A stretch of DNA of 64,000 bases. Source: JBDWFY01 sp965275915 (GTDB lineage: Bacteria > Pseudomonadota > Alphaproteobacteria > Rhizobiales > Stappiaceae). The notes below the pieces were generated by a model, which saw only the letters and a program-made list of their open reading frames with translations, ran no database searches and was not told where the DNA came from. The stretch's first letter is position 1, and the number at the start of each line of letters is the position of its first letter. The stretch is taken from positions 620,001-684,000 of the forward strand of contig CBDHYI010000008.1 in assembly GCA_965275915.1 (NCBI GenBank). The letters run 5' to 3'. Shown here one piece after another: positions 16,034 through 24,531 of this stretch. A program made the position numbers and the translations under genes.

Positions 16034-16999
16034 CTACTCAAAGAGATCAGTTGAAAGGTACTTCAAACCAGAATCACAGATGATTACTGCAATGGTTTGC
16101 CCTTTGTGTCTCCCTTTCAGTAGTTCTACGGCACCAGCTACATTAGCACCGGCAGAGAAGCCGGCAAAAATACCTTCGAGCCGAGCCAGATCGCGGGCAG
16201 TCTGCCGCGCCGTTTCAGCATCAATTTGGAGAAAGCCATCCCAGTTCATACCTCGAAGAAAATCGAGATCGGCCATGGCGTATCCGCCGCCCTGGATTGG
16301 ATGATCCGGATTGGCGGCGTCTTTTCCGGCAATGACTGCCGCTCCTTCTGGTTCGATCGGATAGCACTTGATGTTTGGATTTTGCGACCGCAGATATTTC
16401 GTAGTCCCTGCTAACGTCCCACCTGATCCTACAAAATCACAGAATGCATCGACTTTGCCTTCAGACTGTTTCCAGATTTCCGGGCCGGTCATTTGTTCAT
16501 GAGCGGCTGGATTGCCGGAACGGCGAAATTGATCAGCTCGAAACGCATTGCGTTCCTCAGTCAGTTGGGTCGCAACACGATCCACTTCAGCAAGATCAGC
16601 GCCGGATACTTCACCAGGCTTACTGTCTGGGAGTTGATCAACCAAAACGACCCTTGCTCCAAGAGCTGCCATCATACGCGCTCGTTCGGGTGAATTGCCT
16701 TTCGACATAACAGCCACGAATGGATAGCCCTTGATGCCGCAAATGATGGCAAGGCCAGTGCCCATATTGCCGCTTGTCAGCTCCACGACTGTTTGACCTG
16801 GCTTCAGTGTGCCGTCGCGTTCTGCAGCTTCAACTATGCCAAGAGCCGCCCGATCCTTTTTTGAAAAACCAGGGTTCAGGTGATCAAGCTTTGCAAGGAT
16901 GGTCCCTTCACAGCCAACGTGTTTCACCAGCCGGTCCAGGCGCACCAACGGTGTGTTGCCGATGGCTCCGAGTATTGATTGCATAGCAAATTGTGTCAT
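16034..16999 (-). CDS. PLP-dependent cysteine synthase family protein
   Basis: This 321-residue fold-type II PLP enzyme shows IGNTPLVRL near the N-terminus, the PLP lysine in NPGFSKKDRAALGI, the substrate loop ELTSGNMGTGLAI and the phosphate loop VGSGGTLAGT. CysK-type enzymes replace the acetyl group of O-acetylserine with a nucleophile; paralogues make diaminopropionate or cystathionine or act as lyases. The usual CysK loop TSGNTG reads TSGNMG here, so this is probably a specialised paralogue. It may share a transcript with the downstream aminotransferase. On its upstream side is the threonine dehydrogenase remnant. Confidence 0.82.
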   Translation of the reverse strand: MTQFAMQSILGAIGNTPLVRLDRLVKHVGCEGTILAKLDHLNPGFSKKDRAALGIVEAAERDGTLKPGQTVVELTSGNMGTGLAIICGIKGYPFVAVMSKGNSPERARMMAALGARVVLVDQLPDSKPGEVSGADLAEVDRVATQLTEERNAFRADQFRRSGNPAAHEQMTGPEIWKQSEGKVDAFCDFVGSGGTLAGTTKYLRSQNPNIKCYPIEPEGAAVIAGKDAANPDHPIQGGGYAMADLDFLRGMNWDGFLQIDAETARQTARDLARLEGIFAGFSAGANVAGAVELLKGRHKGQTIAVIICDSGLKYLSTDLFE

Positions 17000-17005
17000 G
17001 ATCTC

Positions 17006-17146
17006 TTAGGCCCCAATCCAGTCTGAAATGACTTTGCACGACTGTCCTTGTTTCATGGCAGCAAAGCCTTCGGCAAAGTCATCAACGCCAAACTAATGTG
17101 TGATGACCCTGCTGACATCAAGGCCGTTTTGCAGCATGGTTATCAT
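17006..17146 (-). pseudogene. C-terminal remnant of L-threonine 3-dehydrogenase
   Basis: Reading the minus strand from about 17146 gives MITMLQNGLDVSRVITH, then a stop (17093-17095), then FGVDDFAEGFAAMKQGQSC and KVISDWIGA before a final TAA. This matches the end of L-threonine 3-dehydrogenase (compare MIGILMQSGLDLSPIITHRF and [20 protein letters not shown] in the E. coli enzyme). Only about 45 of some 340 residues remain, with an in-frame nonsense codon, so it is a dead fragment. It abuts the Dabb remnant, marking a deletion junction. Confidence 0.75.
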
Positions 17147-17459
17147 CACACATTTCCAAAAAGTCGCCATGATGCTCGCTGACCTGATAGGTGTTGTGAT
17201 CGGTCAGGTTTTTGAACGTGACCACGATCGCAAAGTCACAACTGTTTTCCACGGCGTCGCGGCTGGTTTTTGCCGGCTCCCCGACCACAGAATGCTGAAT
17301 GTTCGGATCTTGCATGAGGTGATTGAGGCCGGCGCGAAGTTTTCGGCAATCCTCATTGCCGGCTGTTTTCCAAAGCCAAAAAAGAGCGTTGCGAGTGTGC
17401 AGGACATGATCCTCCAACAGGTAAAAAGACAACATGTCGAAAGGCAACACGATGGACAA
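17118..17459 (-). pseudogene. Dabb (stress-responsive alpha/beta barrel) protein remnant
   Basis: The frame contains LFWLWKTAGNEDCRKLRAGL, DPNIQHSVVGEPA and NSCDFAIVVTFKNLTDHNTY, followed by QVSEHHGDFLEMC, a recognisable Dabb domain (about 75 residues). The N-terminal part before LFWLW does not look like a Dabb start, and after EMC the expected C-terminal strand is replaced by DDNHAAKRP, where the threonine dehydrogenase remnant begins in another frame. I read it as a truncated gene fused to that scar. A short functional protein cannot be excluded. Confidence 0.55.
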
Positions 17460-17608
17460 TTGCGGATAGTCTGTTGCCGATACCTGTAGGTTTTCCGGTT
17501 GCTGAGTGAGCCAACAAAATCGGACTCAAGTAACATCCCCTTTTTTGAAAGCCAAAGTCGGCCTCTGTTAGGCTGCTATTGCAGGTTTGAGGCATTGGAG
17601 CAGCTGAG

Positions 17609-17926
17609 ATGATTATCAAAATTTGGGTTAACTGCCCTTCGGAAGATGTTGCGGACGAAATTGCGGAGCGGCTTCTTGAGCAGCGCCTGATTGGCGCCGC
17701 AAACCGTTATGCCGCGATCACCAGCCGATATGTCTGGAAAGGAAAAATCGAAACCGCACGGGAGATCCCGCTGCTGCTGAAATCCCGAAAAGATCTCTTT
17801 CAGAATGTCGCCGATGCGATCTGCCGCCTTCATCCCTACGAGACGCCAAGCATACTCTCCATCGAAATTGACCAGGCAAACGACGCGTATCTCGACTGGA
17901 TGATGGAAAACACGCATCGGGTTTGA
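17609..17926 (+). CDS. cutA: CutA-type divalent cation tolerance protein
   Basis: This 105-residue protein matches the CutA1 family in length and pattern: IKIWVNCPSEDVADEIAERL, an IGAANRY segment, YVWKGKIE, and the conserved HPYETP near residue 80. CutA is a small trimeric protein linked to copper tolerance and signalling, with an unclear biochemical role. The ATG at 17609 is preceded by GGAGCAGCTGAG. It stands alone and converges with the serine hydrolase gene about 60 bases downstream. Confidence 0.92.
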   Translation: MIIKIWVNCPSEDVADEIAERLLEQRLIGAANRYAAITSRYVWKGKIETAREIPLLLKSRKDLFQNVADAICRLHPYETPSILSIEIDQANDAYLDWMMENTHRV

Positions 17927-17988
17927 GCCAGAAACGTTTCAGTCAATCTTGGTCGGGCAGGTACCAAACCCAGCGGATTATATAATTT

Positions 17989-19260
17989 TTAATCTGATTG
18001 AGACTTTGCCCGGTTCGTCAAGCGCAGCCTGTCGACAAGTTCATCTATTCTTTTGGCGTCAAAGACGTTTGTTGCGGCTACCAGCACAAGATCGCGTTCT
18101 TGAAGGATAACCAGTTTGGCATACCACATTGAGTTTGAGCCGTTGTGCCAGATGTATGGTGCATCTTTGTCGGTCTCAATGACCCAACCAAGACCGTAGT
18201 TTTCCGCCGCGATCTCACGCATTTCCCGGCAACTTGCGGCGGACAGGAAGTGGTCGGATTCTCCTTTGCACGCCGCGATATGGGCTTGCCCCCAGCGCAC
18301 CAGATCCGTCAGGTTCAAGTGGATTGTTCCAGCAGGACCAAGCCATGGCGGATTATCCGTTATCTCCGCCTGTGGTGAGATCTTGCGCTTGAACAGAAAA
18401 AGATCGCGATGTCCCCAGGGTGCGCCGTCTTTGTCAGGAGCCCCAAATCCGAGTGACCTGAGACCGAGTGGTGCCGCCAATTCGTCCCGAACAAGCTCTT
18501 CCCATGATCGTCCGCTCACTTCCTCTGTAATGAAGCCTGCCAGCACGTATCCAAGATTGGAATAGAGATACGCATCCGACGGATTGGGAAGCGGACTGTT
18601 CCATAAGGGGGCAAGGACATTGCGCCTCAGACTATGGAGGTTTTTATTTGATCGCCTGGAAAAGTCCGCCATGGGCGCATTCGCCGGCAAGCCGGAGGTA
18701 TGCGACAGCAGCTGCCTGAGAGTGAGCACCCTCCAATGCGTATGCATATGCCCCCTGTCTGCGGGCAAATATGCCTCAATTGGTTCGTCAAGCGAGAGTA
18801 TTTTGCGGTCCACCAACCGCATGATCAGGGCGGCGGTGAAGGATTTTGTGATTGATCCGATATGCCATTGTGCATCAGCAGCAACAGGTCTGCTGGTGTC
18901 TTTATGAACGGGACCGAAGGTCATCGTGACCGGCTGCCCGCCATTTTTCGCGTAACCCACGCCCAGAGCATAGCGTGGCGCCTCCGAGGCGGCCTGCCTG
19001 GATAGGCTTTCGAAATCACCTGCATGCGCACCGTCGAGCCCACAGGTGATCAGCAATGTTTTTGCGATGGCTCGGAACATGTGATGCATTTGCGTACGGG
19101 ATGCAGCGGTTGCAAGGTTGAAATGGTGAAGTTCGGCTTTGCCCGGATCAAAATGCACGACACGGACGGCAGATCGGCTGCTTCCGGATTGCGCTTCGCA
19201 ACAACCCGACGTTCGGCAAATGCGGCTGAGAACCATCAAAACGCACAGGATGTACCTCAT
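17989..19260 (-). CDS. Serine hydrolase, class C beta-lactamase/penicillin-binding-like
   Basis: This protein of up to 423 residues has the three active-site elements of the class C beta-lactamase/esterase superfamily: Ser-x-x-Lys in HIGSITKSFTAAL, Tyr-Ser-Asn in AYLYSNLGYVLAG, and HNGSN near the C-terminus. LRQLLSHTSGLP is also typical. It is likely exported. The start is uncertain: the longest frame begins MRYILCVLMVLSRI at 19260, while ATGs at 19089 and 19080 give MFRAIAKTLLITCGLDGAHA, a better signal-peptide shape. No good ribosome site marks any of them. The substrate is unknown; antibiotic resistance should not be assumed. Confidence 0.85.
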   Translation of the reverse strand: MRYILCVLMVLSRICRTSGCCEAQSGSSRSAVRVVHFDPGKAELHHFNLATAASRTQMHHMFRAIAKTLLITCGLDGAHAGDFESLSRQAASEAPRYALGVGYAKNGGQPVTMTFGPVHKDTSRPVAADAQWHIGSITKSFTAALIMRLVDRKILSLDEPIEAYLPADRGHMHTHWRVLTLRQLLSHTSGLPANAPMADFSRRSNKNLHSLRRNVLAPLWNSPLPNPSDAYLYSNLGYVLAGFITEEVSGRSWEELVRDELAAPLGLRSLGFGAPDKDGAPWGHRDLFLFKRKISPQAEITDNPPWLGPAGTIHLNLTDLVRWGQAHIAACKGESDHFLSAASCREMREIAAENYGLGWVIETDKDAPYIWHNGSNSMWYAKLVILQERDLVLVAATNVFDAKRIDELVDRLRLTNRAKSQSD

Positions 19261-19368
19261 CGCGCGGCCGGGCCGAGTTCAACATGACAACCTGCTGCTG
19301 AACTATAATGCCGCATTTGGGATATGGATCTGTCAATCGCAGATGCGTTTGCAGTCCTTGTTTCCGAG

Positions 19369-19413
19369 CGTATCCCGTGAAGGTCGACTCACCTTTACGA
19401 CGGGGATATGCGC
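19369..19413. repeat. Decayed palindrome resembling the one at 1620-1659
   Basis: The left arm contains TATCCCGTGAAGGT and the right arm ACCTTTACG followed by GGGGATATGCGC, forming an imperfect hairpin around CGACTC. The core resembles the palindrome between soxB and soxD. It lies just downstream of the exporter permease gene in a 177-base gap without a gene, where it could act as a terminator. Confidence 0.4.
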
Positions 19414-19437
19414 TAAAACAGAGGCTTATGGCAATGC

Positions 19438-20562
19438 TCACCGGTCCTGCGTGATCGACCGACGGAACATCAGAAGGCTCAAAGCCAGAAGCAGTGCGCC
19501 GAGCAGGGCGATCCACAAGAATTCAGGCCAGAGGGTTTCGATGCCTGCGCCTTTGTAAACGATGGCCTGACTGAAGGCCATGAAATGGCGCGAGGGCAGA
19601 ATAAGGGTCACGACCTGCAACCAGTCAGGCTGGCTCTCAACCGGTGTCTCACCGCCCGAAAGCATCAGCATGGGCAAAACCAACAGCATCACCAGCAGTG
19701 CAAACTGTGCCATCGAGCGCGCCAGGGTGGCAACAAATACACCCAGCGCCGTCGCCGTGAACAAAAACACCGCAGTGCCCGCCAGCAGCAGTGTTTTGGA
19801 GCCCGCAATTGTCACGCCCAGAAATCCCTCCAGCACAAAGGTGATGGCGAGCGCGGACGCAATCAGAACCACCGCTGCATTTGCCCAGATCTTGGCAGCC
19901 GCGATGTCAAACGGCGCAATGGGCATGGCCAGCAGATGCTCTATGGTTCCGTGCTCCCGTTCACGGATCATCGCTGCACCGGTGAGAATGGTCGTCAGCC
20001 ACATGATCTGGCCGATGATCGACACCACGCTCGCAAACTGGACGGTGTCCCGGTTCGGGTTGAAAGCGCTGTGGATCACAAGGTCGACCGGTGCAGGTTC
20101 GACAAGGTCCGCGCCTGCGGCGAAGTTGCGGATCTCCGTACTCAGGATGTTGACAATATAGTTGGAGCCGATTCCGGCCTGTTCCATAGCGGTTGCGTCG
20201 ATCAACACCTGGACCTCCGGCATCCTTCCTGCACGCACATCCTGTTCGAAACCCGGAGGAACTGAAACGACAAACAGAAACCGCCCCGCATCCATCTGCT
20301 TCGTGCCCGTTCCCGGCTCAATCTGGATCACCGGCTGGAACTCGGGCGGGAAGAACGCCGCTGCGAGTGAGCGGGACAGAGGAGAATTATCCTCGTCTGC
20401 AAATGCGATCGACGCGTTGTTTACCGAAGACGCGACGCCGGTCGCTTCCATGATCGGCGCAAGCGAAAAGGAGTATAGCAGCAGCGCCATCATCACCCAA
20501 TCACGCCGCAGGCTGATCATCTCCTTCAGTCCCAACCAGAAGATTCTTTGCGCTCGGCGCAT
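19438..20562 (-). CDS. ABC-2 type exporter permease (YhhJ-like)
   Basis: This 374-residue permease begins MRRAQRIFWLGLKEMISL at 20562, one base past the stop of the upstream ATPase gene; the longer frame overlaps that gene and is not credible. It has one N-terminal membrane segment, a large periplasmic domain (about residues 45-170) and five C-terminal segments including IREREHGTIEHLLAMPI, the usual ABC-2 pattern. The order HlyD, RbbA-like, YhhJ-like matches the yhiI-rbbA-yhhJ arrangement of E. coli. The substrate is unknown; drugs or envelope components are plausible. Confidence 0.88.
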   Translation of the reverse strand: MRRAQRIFWLGLKEMISLRRDWVMMALLLYSFSLAPIMEATGVASSVNNASIAFADEDNSPLSRSLAAAFFPPEFQPVIQIEPGTGTKQMDAGRFLFVVSVPPGFEQDVRAGRMPEVQVLIDATAMEQAGIGSNYIVNILSTEIRNFAAGADLVEPAPVDLVIHSAFNPNRDTVQFASVVSIIGQIMWLTTILTGAAMIREREHGTIEHLLAMPIAPFDIAAAKIWANAAVVLIASALAITFVLEGFLGVTIAGSKTLLLAGTAVFLFTATALGVFVATLARSMAQFALLVMLLVLPMLMLSGGETPVESQPDWLQVVTLILPSRHFMAFSQAIVYKGAGIETLWPEFLWIALLGALLLALSLLMFRRSITQDR

Positions 20563-20563
20563 C

Positions 20564-23263
20564 CTATCGCTCCTGCCGGCGCAGCATAAGCACTGCGAAC
20601 AATGTGAAAGCGGGACCGAAACAGGCAAGCGCCACAATGTCGGGCGTGAGCGCTTCCCAGCCGAGCCCTTTGGTGAAGGCACCGACATTGAGGTGCAGGA
20701 AATAGGAAGAGGGCCACAATGAGCCGATCGTCTTGGAGGCGCCGTCAAGCGTCGACACTGGCTGCAGCAGCCCCGAGAACTGTATTGTGGGGATCACCGA
20801 TGCGATTGCGGTCGCAAACACAGCGGCGACCTGACTGGATGTAAGCGTCGCGACAAACAGTCCGAAGGACGTAGCGGCCCATACATATAAAAGCGCACCA
20901 AGGGCAAGCGGCACCGGGTCCCCCTTGAGCGGCACGCCGAAAACCAAGACCGTCATTGCCGCCAGAATGAGAAAATTGGCAAATCCGATCGCGATATAGG
21001 GCGCCTGTTTTCCGAACAGAAACTCAATCCGTGTTGTCGGAGTAACATAGAAGTTTGTGACTGAGCCCAGCTCACGCTCTCTGGCGACGCTGACAGCCGC
21101 AAGGATGGCTGGAAGCATGATCAGCAGGATTGCCGGAATGCCCGGCGCCATTGACGCGATGCTTTCAAAGCTCTGGTTATATCGAAAACGGGGTTCGAGC
21201 CGCGCAAGCGGCGCTGGTGTTGATCCGGTCTCCAGTGCGTAAGCATCAAAAAAACTCTGATGCAGCCCGGCAACATACCCCTCTACAGTCTCTCCCTTGA
21301 ATGGGATCGCTCCGTCGACCGTGACCAGAACCTCCGTCTTTTCCTGCGCACGGAGTTTCCGTCCGAAATCCGGCGGCACTTCGAGAACGAAGGACACGTC
21401 ACCCTGACGCAGGCGGCGCTGGCCTTCCTCGACTGAGGTCAGGGGCGGCGTTGGCACGAAATAACGCGAGCCTTCTATCTCGGCGACATAGGCACGGCTT
21501 TCCGGACTTTTGGAAAAATCAAGAACGGCGAACCTCAGATCTTCAATATCCAGAGAAATGCCAAAGCAGAAGACGAGCATAAGGATCGCCGAGCCGACAA
21601 ACGCGAAGGCAAGACGCACTGGATCTCGCAGAACTTCAATGCTCTCACGCAAGGCATAGGCGGTGGTGCGATGGATAAAGCCACCGGATTGCGTACGGGT
21701 GCCTGGCCGGGGAATCTCCGGCGCTATAACCGGTGCTGGCGGGTCGACTGCTTTTAGGGCATCAATAAAGGCTTCTTCCAGTGTGCGGGCCTTGGCGGCG
21801 TCCGTCAGCTCGGACGGAGTGCCGATTGCAAGCACTTTGCCGGCATGCATCAGTGAAACGCGGTCGCATTTTTCAGCCTCAGACATAAAGTGCGTCGAGA
21901 CGAAGATCGTGACGCTGTCCCTCCGGGAAAGTTCGAACAGCAAGTCCCAGAAAGCGTCGCGTGCTTCCGGGTCAACCCCTGATGTGGGCTCGTCCAGAAT
22001 CAGTACGCGCGGTCGATGGATGACAGCGACGGCCAGAGACAAGCGCTGCTTGATTCCCAGCGGCAGGGCACTGGCCAGATTGTCCATATGGTCCGTCAGA
22101 CCGAAACGGCGGGTCAGTTCGCCAATGCGCTCCTCCCTGTCGGGAAGTTCAAATATTCGCGCATGAAGCCTGAGATTCTGGAGGACAGTCAATTCACCGT
22201 AAAGAGAAAACGCCTGGCTCATATAGCCGATTACGCGCCGGGCCTCACGATCGCGCGCATCAACCGGTTTGCCGAACAGCAATGCCTTTCCCTCGGTCGT
22301 CGGCAATAAGCCGGTCAACATTTTCATGGTGGTCGACTTGCCGCAGCCGTTCGAGCCAAGAAAGCCGAAAATTTCTCCGCGGTGGATGGCAAAATCGACT
22401 TGATCGACAGCGGTGAAATCGCCGAAGCGCCGCGTGAGGCCTTCCGCGACGATGACCGGCTCACCGTCGCCGTTCCATTCCGCAGGCTGGATGGCGGAAA
22501 CGGGCCGGATTCCTTTGCTTTTGAGCAATGTGCGATAGGCTGTTTCCAAACTGTCCGCATTGCCCCGAAGATCCGCAGGGCTGCCATCAAACAGCACGCG
22601 GCCTGCGTTCATGGCGACAATCCGGTTGAATTGCTCCGCTTCATCCATATAGGCTGTGGAAACCAGGACACTCAGGTTCGGGTTCTGCGCTCTGATGGCT
22701 GAAATCAATGCCCAGAACTGTTGCCGCGATAGCGGATCGACACCGGTGGTGGGTTCATCCAGCACCAGCAATTCCGGGTCGTGAATCAGAGCGCAGCAAA
22801 GACCGAGCTTCTGCTTCATGCCGCCTGAAAGCTTTCCCATCAACCGGTCCGCAAATGGAGCCAGACCGGTTGCAGACAGGAGGGGGTCAATGCGCTCTTC
22901 GCGTTCAGCGGCTCCCTGACTGAAGAGGCGGGAGAAAAACTCCAGATTCTCCCGGACGGAGAGCTCAGCGTACAGATTCCGGCCAAGCCCCTGCGGCATG
23001 AAGGCAATCGCCGGACACACTTTGCGGCGATGCGCTGGATCGGCCATCGGCCCGCCGAGAACGGTGATTTCACCGGTTTGTATCGCTTTTGCCCCGGTCA
23101 CGAGACCAAGCATGGTGGATTTGCCCACGCCATCCGGCCCGATCAGGCCAACAAGCCGGCCACCGGGTAGCTCCAGTGTCAGATTGTCGAGCGCAACATG
23201 ATTCTTGTATCGGTGCGTGACACCCGTAATCCGGATCGGCGAGGGCTCCTCCGGCGGTGTCAT
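20564..23263 (-). CDS. RbbA-like ABC transporter: two ATPase domains fused to an ABC-2 permease
   Basis: This 899-residue fusion has a first ATPase domain (about 10-240; GPDGVGKST, LSGGMKQKLGLC, LLVLDEPTTGVDP), a second (about 270-490; GSNGCGKST, LPLGIKQRLSLAVA, VLILDEPTSGVDP) and an ABC-2 membrane domain (about 520-899; RERELGSVTNFYVTPTTRIE). The signature of the second domain is LPLGI rather than LSGGQ, common in this type. In E. coli RbbA the same layout is associated with ribosomes, but here membrane export is the safer assignment. Its start overlaps the HlyD stop as ATGA. Confidence 0.9.
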   Translation of the reverse strand: MTPPEEPSPIRITGVTHRYKNHVALDNLTLELPGGRLVGLIGPDGVGKSTMLGLVTGAKAIQTGEITVLGGPMADPAHRRKVCPAIAFMPQGLGRNLYAELSVRENLEFFSRLFSQGAAEREERIDPLLSATGLAPFADRLMGKLSGGMKQKLGLCCALIHDPELLVLDEPTTGVDPLSRQQFWALISAIRAQNPNLSVLVSTAYMDEAEQFNRIVAMNAGRVLFDGSPADLRGNADSLETAYRTLLKSKGIRPVSAIQPAEWNGDGEPVIVAEGLTRRFGDFTAVDQVDFAIHRGEIFGFLGSNGCGKSTTMKMLTGLLPTTEGKALLFGKPVDARDREARRVIGYMSQAFSLYGELTVLQNLRLHARIFELPDREERIGELTRRFGLTDHMDNLASALPLGIKQRLSLAVAVIHRPRVLILDEPTSGVDPEARDAFWDLLFELSRRDSVTIFVSTHFMSEAEKCDRVSLMHAGKVLAIGTPSELTDAAKARTLEEAFIDALKAVDPPAPVIAPEIPRPGTRTQSGGFIHRTTAYALRESIEVLRDPVRLAFAFVGSAILMLVFCFGISLDIEDLRFAVLDFSKSPESRAYVAEIEGSRYFVPTPPLTSVEEGQRRLRQGDVSFVLEVPPDFGRKLRAQEKTEVLVTVDGAIPFKGETVEGYVAGLHQSFFDAYALETGSTPAPLARLEPRFRYNQSFESIASMAPGIPAILLIMLPAILAAVSVARERELGSVTNFYVTPTTRIEFLFGKQAPYIAIGFANFLILAAMTVLVFGVPLKGDPVPLALGALLYVWAATSFGLFVATLTSSQVAAVFATAIASVIPTIQFSGLLQPVSTLDGASKTIGSLWPSSYFLHLNVGAFTKGLGWEALTPDIVALACFGPAFTLFAVLMLRRQER

Positions 23264-24255
23264 TCGAACAACTCCGGCGGAATCCGGCGATTGAGATGGT
23301 CCGGCCAGGGTGCGTCGGAATTGACCCGGACGACGGCGATGCCGCGCAGGCCGGTCTTCACATGCTCGATCCGACCCGCCACAAGTTCAGGCGGGATCCG
23401 GACACGAACCCTGAAAACAAGCTTCTCGCGTTCATCCAGTGTTTCCACTTGTTTGGGGGTAAACTGGGCTTCAGGGGATACAAAGCTGACGGCCGCCGGG
23501 ATTGCGTAGTCGGGCAGGACGTCAAGCACAATCCTTGCCTCCGCGCCAATTGGCAGCAGCCCCGCTTCGGCGGCGGGCAGAAACACTTCCATATAGACAT
23601 TTTCAAGGCTGAGCAGTGTCAGGATCGGTCCGCCGGCACCGACCACTTCGCCGGGTTCCGCGAGCCGGTACAGGACGCGTCCCGCCATGGGCGCGGACAG
23701 GGTGCTGTCGCGGATTTGCGTCGCAATCCGGCGCACCTCTGCCTCCGCAGCGGCGATCTGGCTGTCGGCCGTTTCAACCCGCGCCTTGGTCGCGCCCAAA
23801 ACGGCCTCAGCCACCCGCAACGTGGTTTGGCGTCTTTCGAAAACGGATTTGGGCATATGTTCGCCGGCAAGCAGCGTTTTCGCGCGCTCAAATTCGTGCT
23901 TGGCCAGGCTCAACTCGCTTTGACGCTGCAGCACAAACGCCTCGGCTTCTGCCTTGGTCTGGCGTGCCAGGGCAACATTGGCTTTCGCCTGATCAAGCGC
24001 GGCCTGAAGTTCGTCCGTGTCCATCTCAACCAGCAGCGCGCCCGTGTCCACAAGGTCGCCTTCGGACGCCAGTATCTTGTCGACCCGGCCGGCGGTCTTG
24101 GGCGCGATCTCGACCTGTTCGGCCTCGATCCGGCCGTTGCCCTGAACAAACCCTTCAGGCAGTCGCTCGCTGTTTTGCGACACCCGAAAATAAAAAACAG
24201 CAGCGCCCACGACGACGACAAGCACTGCCACAATTGCGGCGCGGGAAACTTTCAT
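23260..24255 (-). CDS. HlyD-family periplasmic adaptor of the RbbA/YhhJ exporter
   Basis: This 331-residue membrane-fusion protein has an N-terminal anchor (AAIVAVLVVVVGAAVFYF), a biotinyl-lipoyl half (GRIEAEQVEIAPKTAGRVDK), a coiled-coil hairpin with repeated Ala/Glu/Arg heptads (about 85-185), the second lipoyl half (APMAGRVLYRLAEPGEVV) and a beta barrel. It connects the inner-membrane exporter to an outer-membrane channel. It is the first gene of a three-gene minus-strand operon and overlaps the next by four bases. The 276 bases upstream (24256-24531) hold no gene that I can see. Confidence 0.9.
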   Translation of the reverse strand: MKVSRAAIVAVLVVVVGAAVFYFRVSQNSERLPEGFVQGNGRIEAEQVEIAPKTAGRVDKILASEGDLVDTGALLVEMDTDELQAALDQAKANVALARQTKAEAEAFVLQRQSELSLAKHEFERAKTLLAGEHMPKSVFERRQTTLRVAEAVLGATKARVETADSQIAAAEAEVRRIATQIRDSTLSAPMAGRVLYRLAEPGEVVGAGGPILTLLSLENVYMEVFLPAAEAGLLPIGAEARIVLDVLPDYAIPAAVSFVSPEAQFTPKQVETLDEREKLVFRVRVRIPPELVAGRIEHVKTGLRGIAVVRVNSDAPWPDHLNRRIPPELFE

Positions 24256-24531
24256 GATTTCGCCTCCCCAAAAACGGACAGCTGTTATCCTAGCGGGTGG
24301 CGAGGCAAATCGTTTTGCGTAGTGTCAAATGCGCAAACAAAGCGTCACTCACTACTGGTTGCGTCGCGACGTAATGTTCGGTTTTTACCCGTTTTGAGTG
24401 TATTCGATGCAAAGGATGGCAGTCGCTTTCACGCAAAGGATTCTGCAAAAAAAAGGTCTGGTAACGGTTGCCGACATCAGGCTGGCAACAGCGCCCCGAC
24501 TGTTCGATTGGATTTCAACCGATCATCAGGA

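Noticed and set aside
17989..19260. Antibiotic-resistance beta-lactamase
   Set aside because: The SxxK/YSN motifs are shared with many esterases and peptidases; nothing in the sequence shows beta-lactam specificity.
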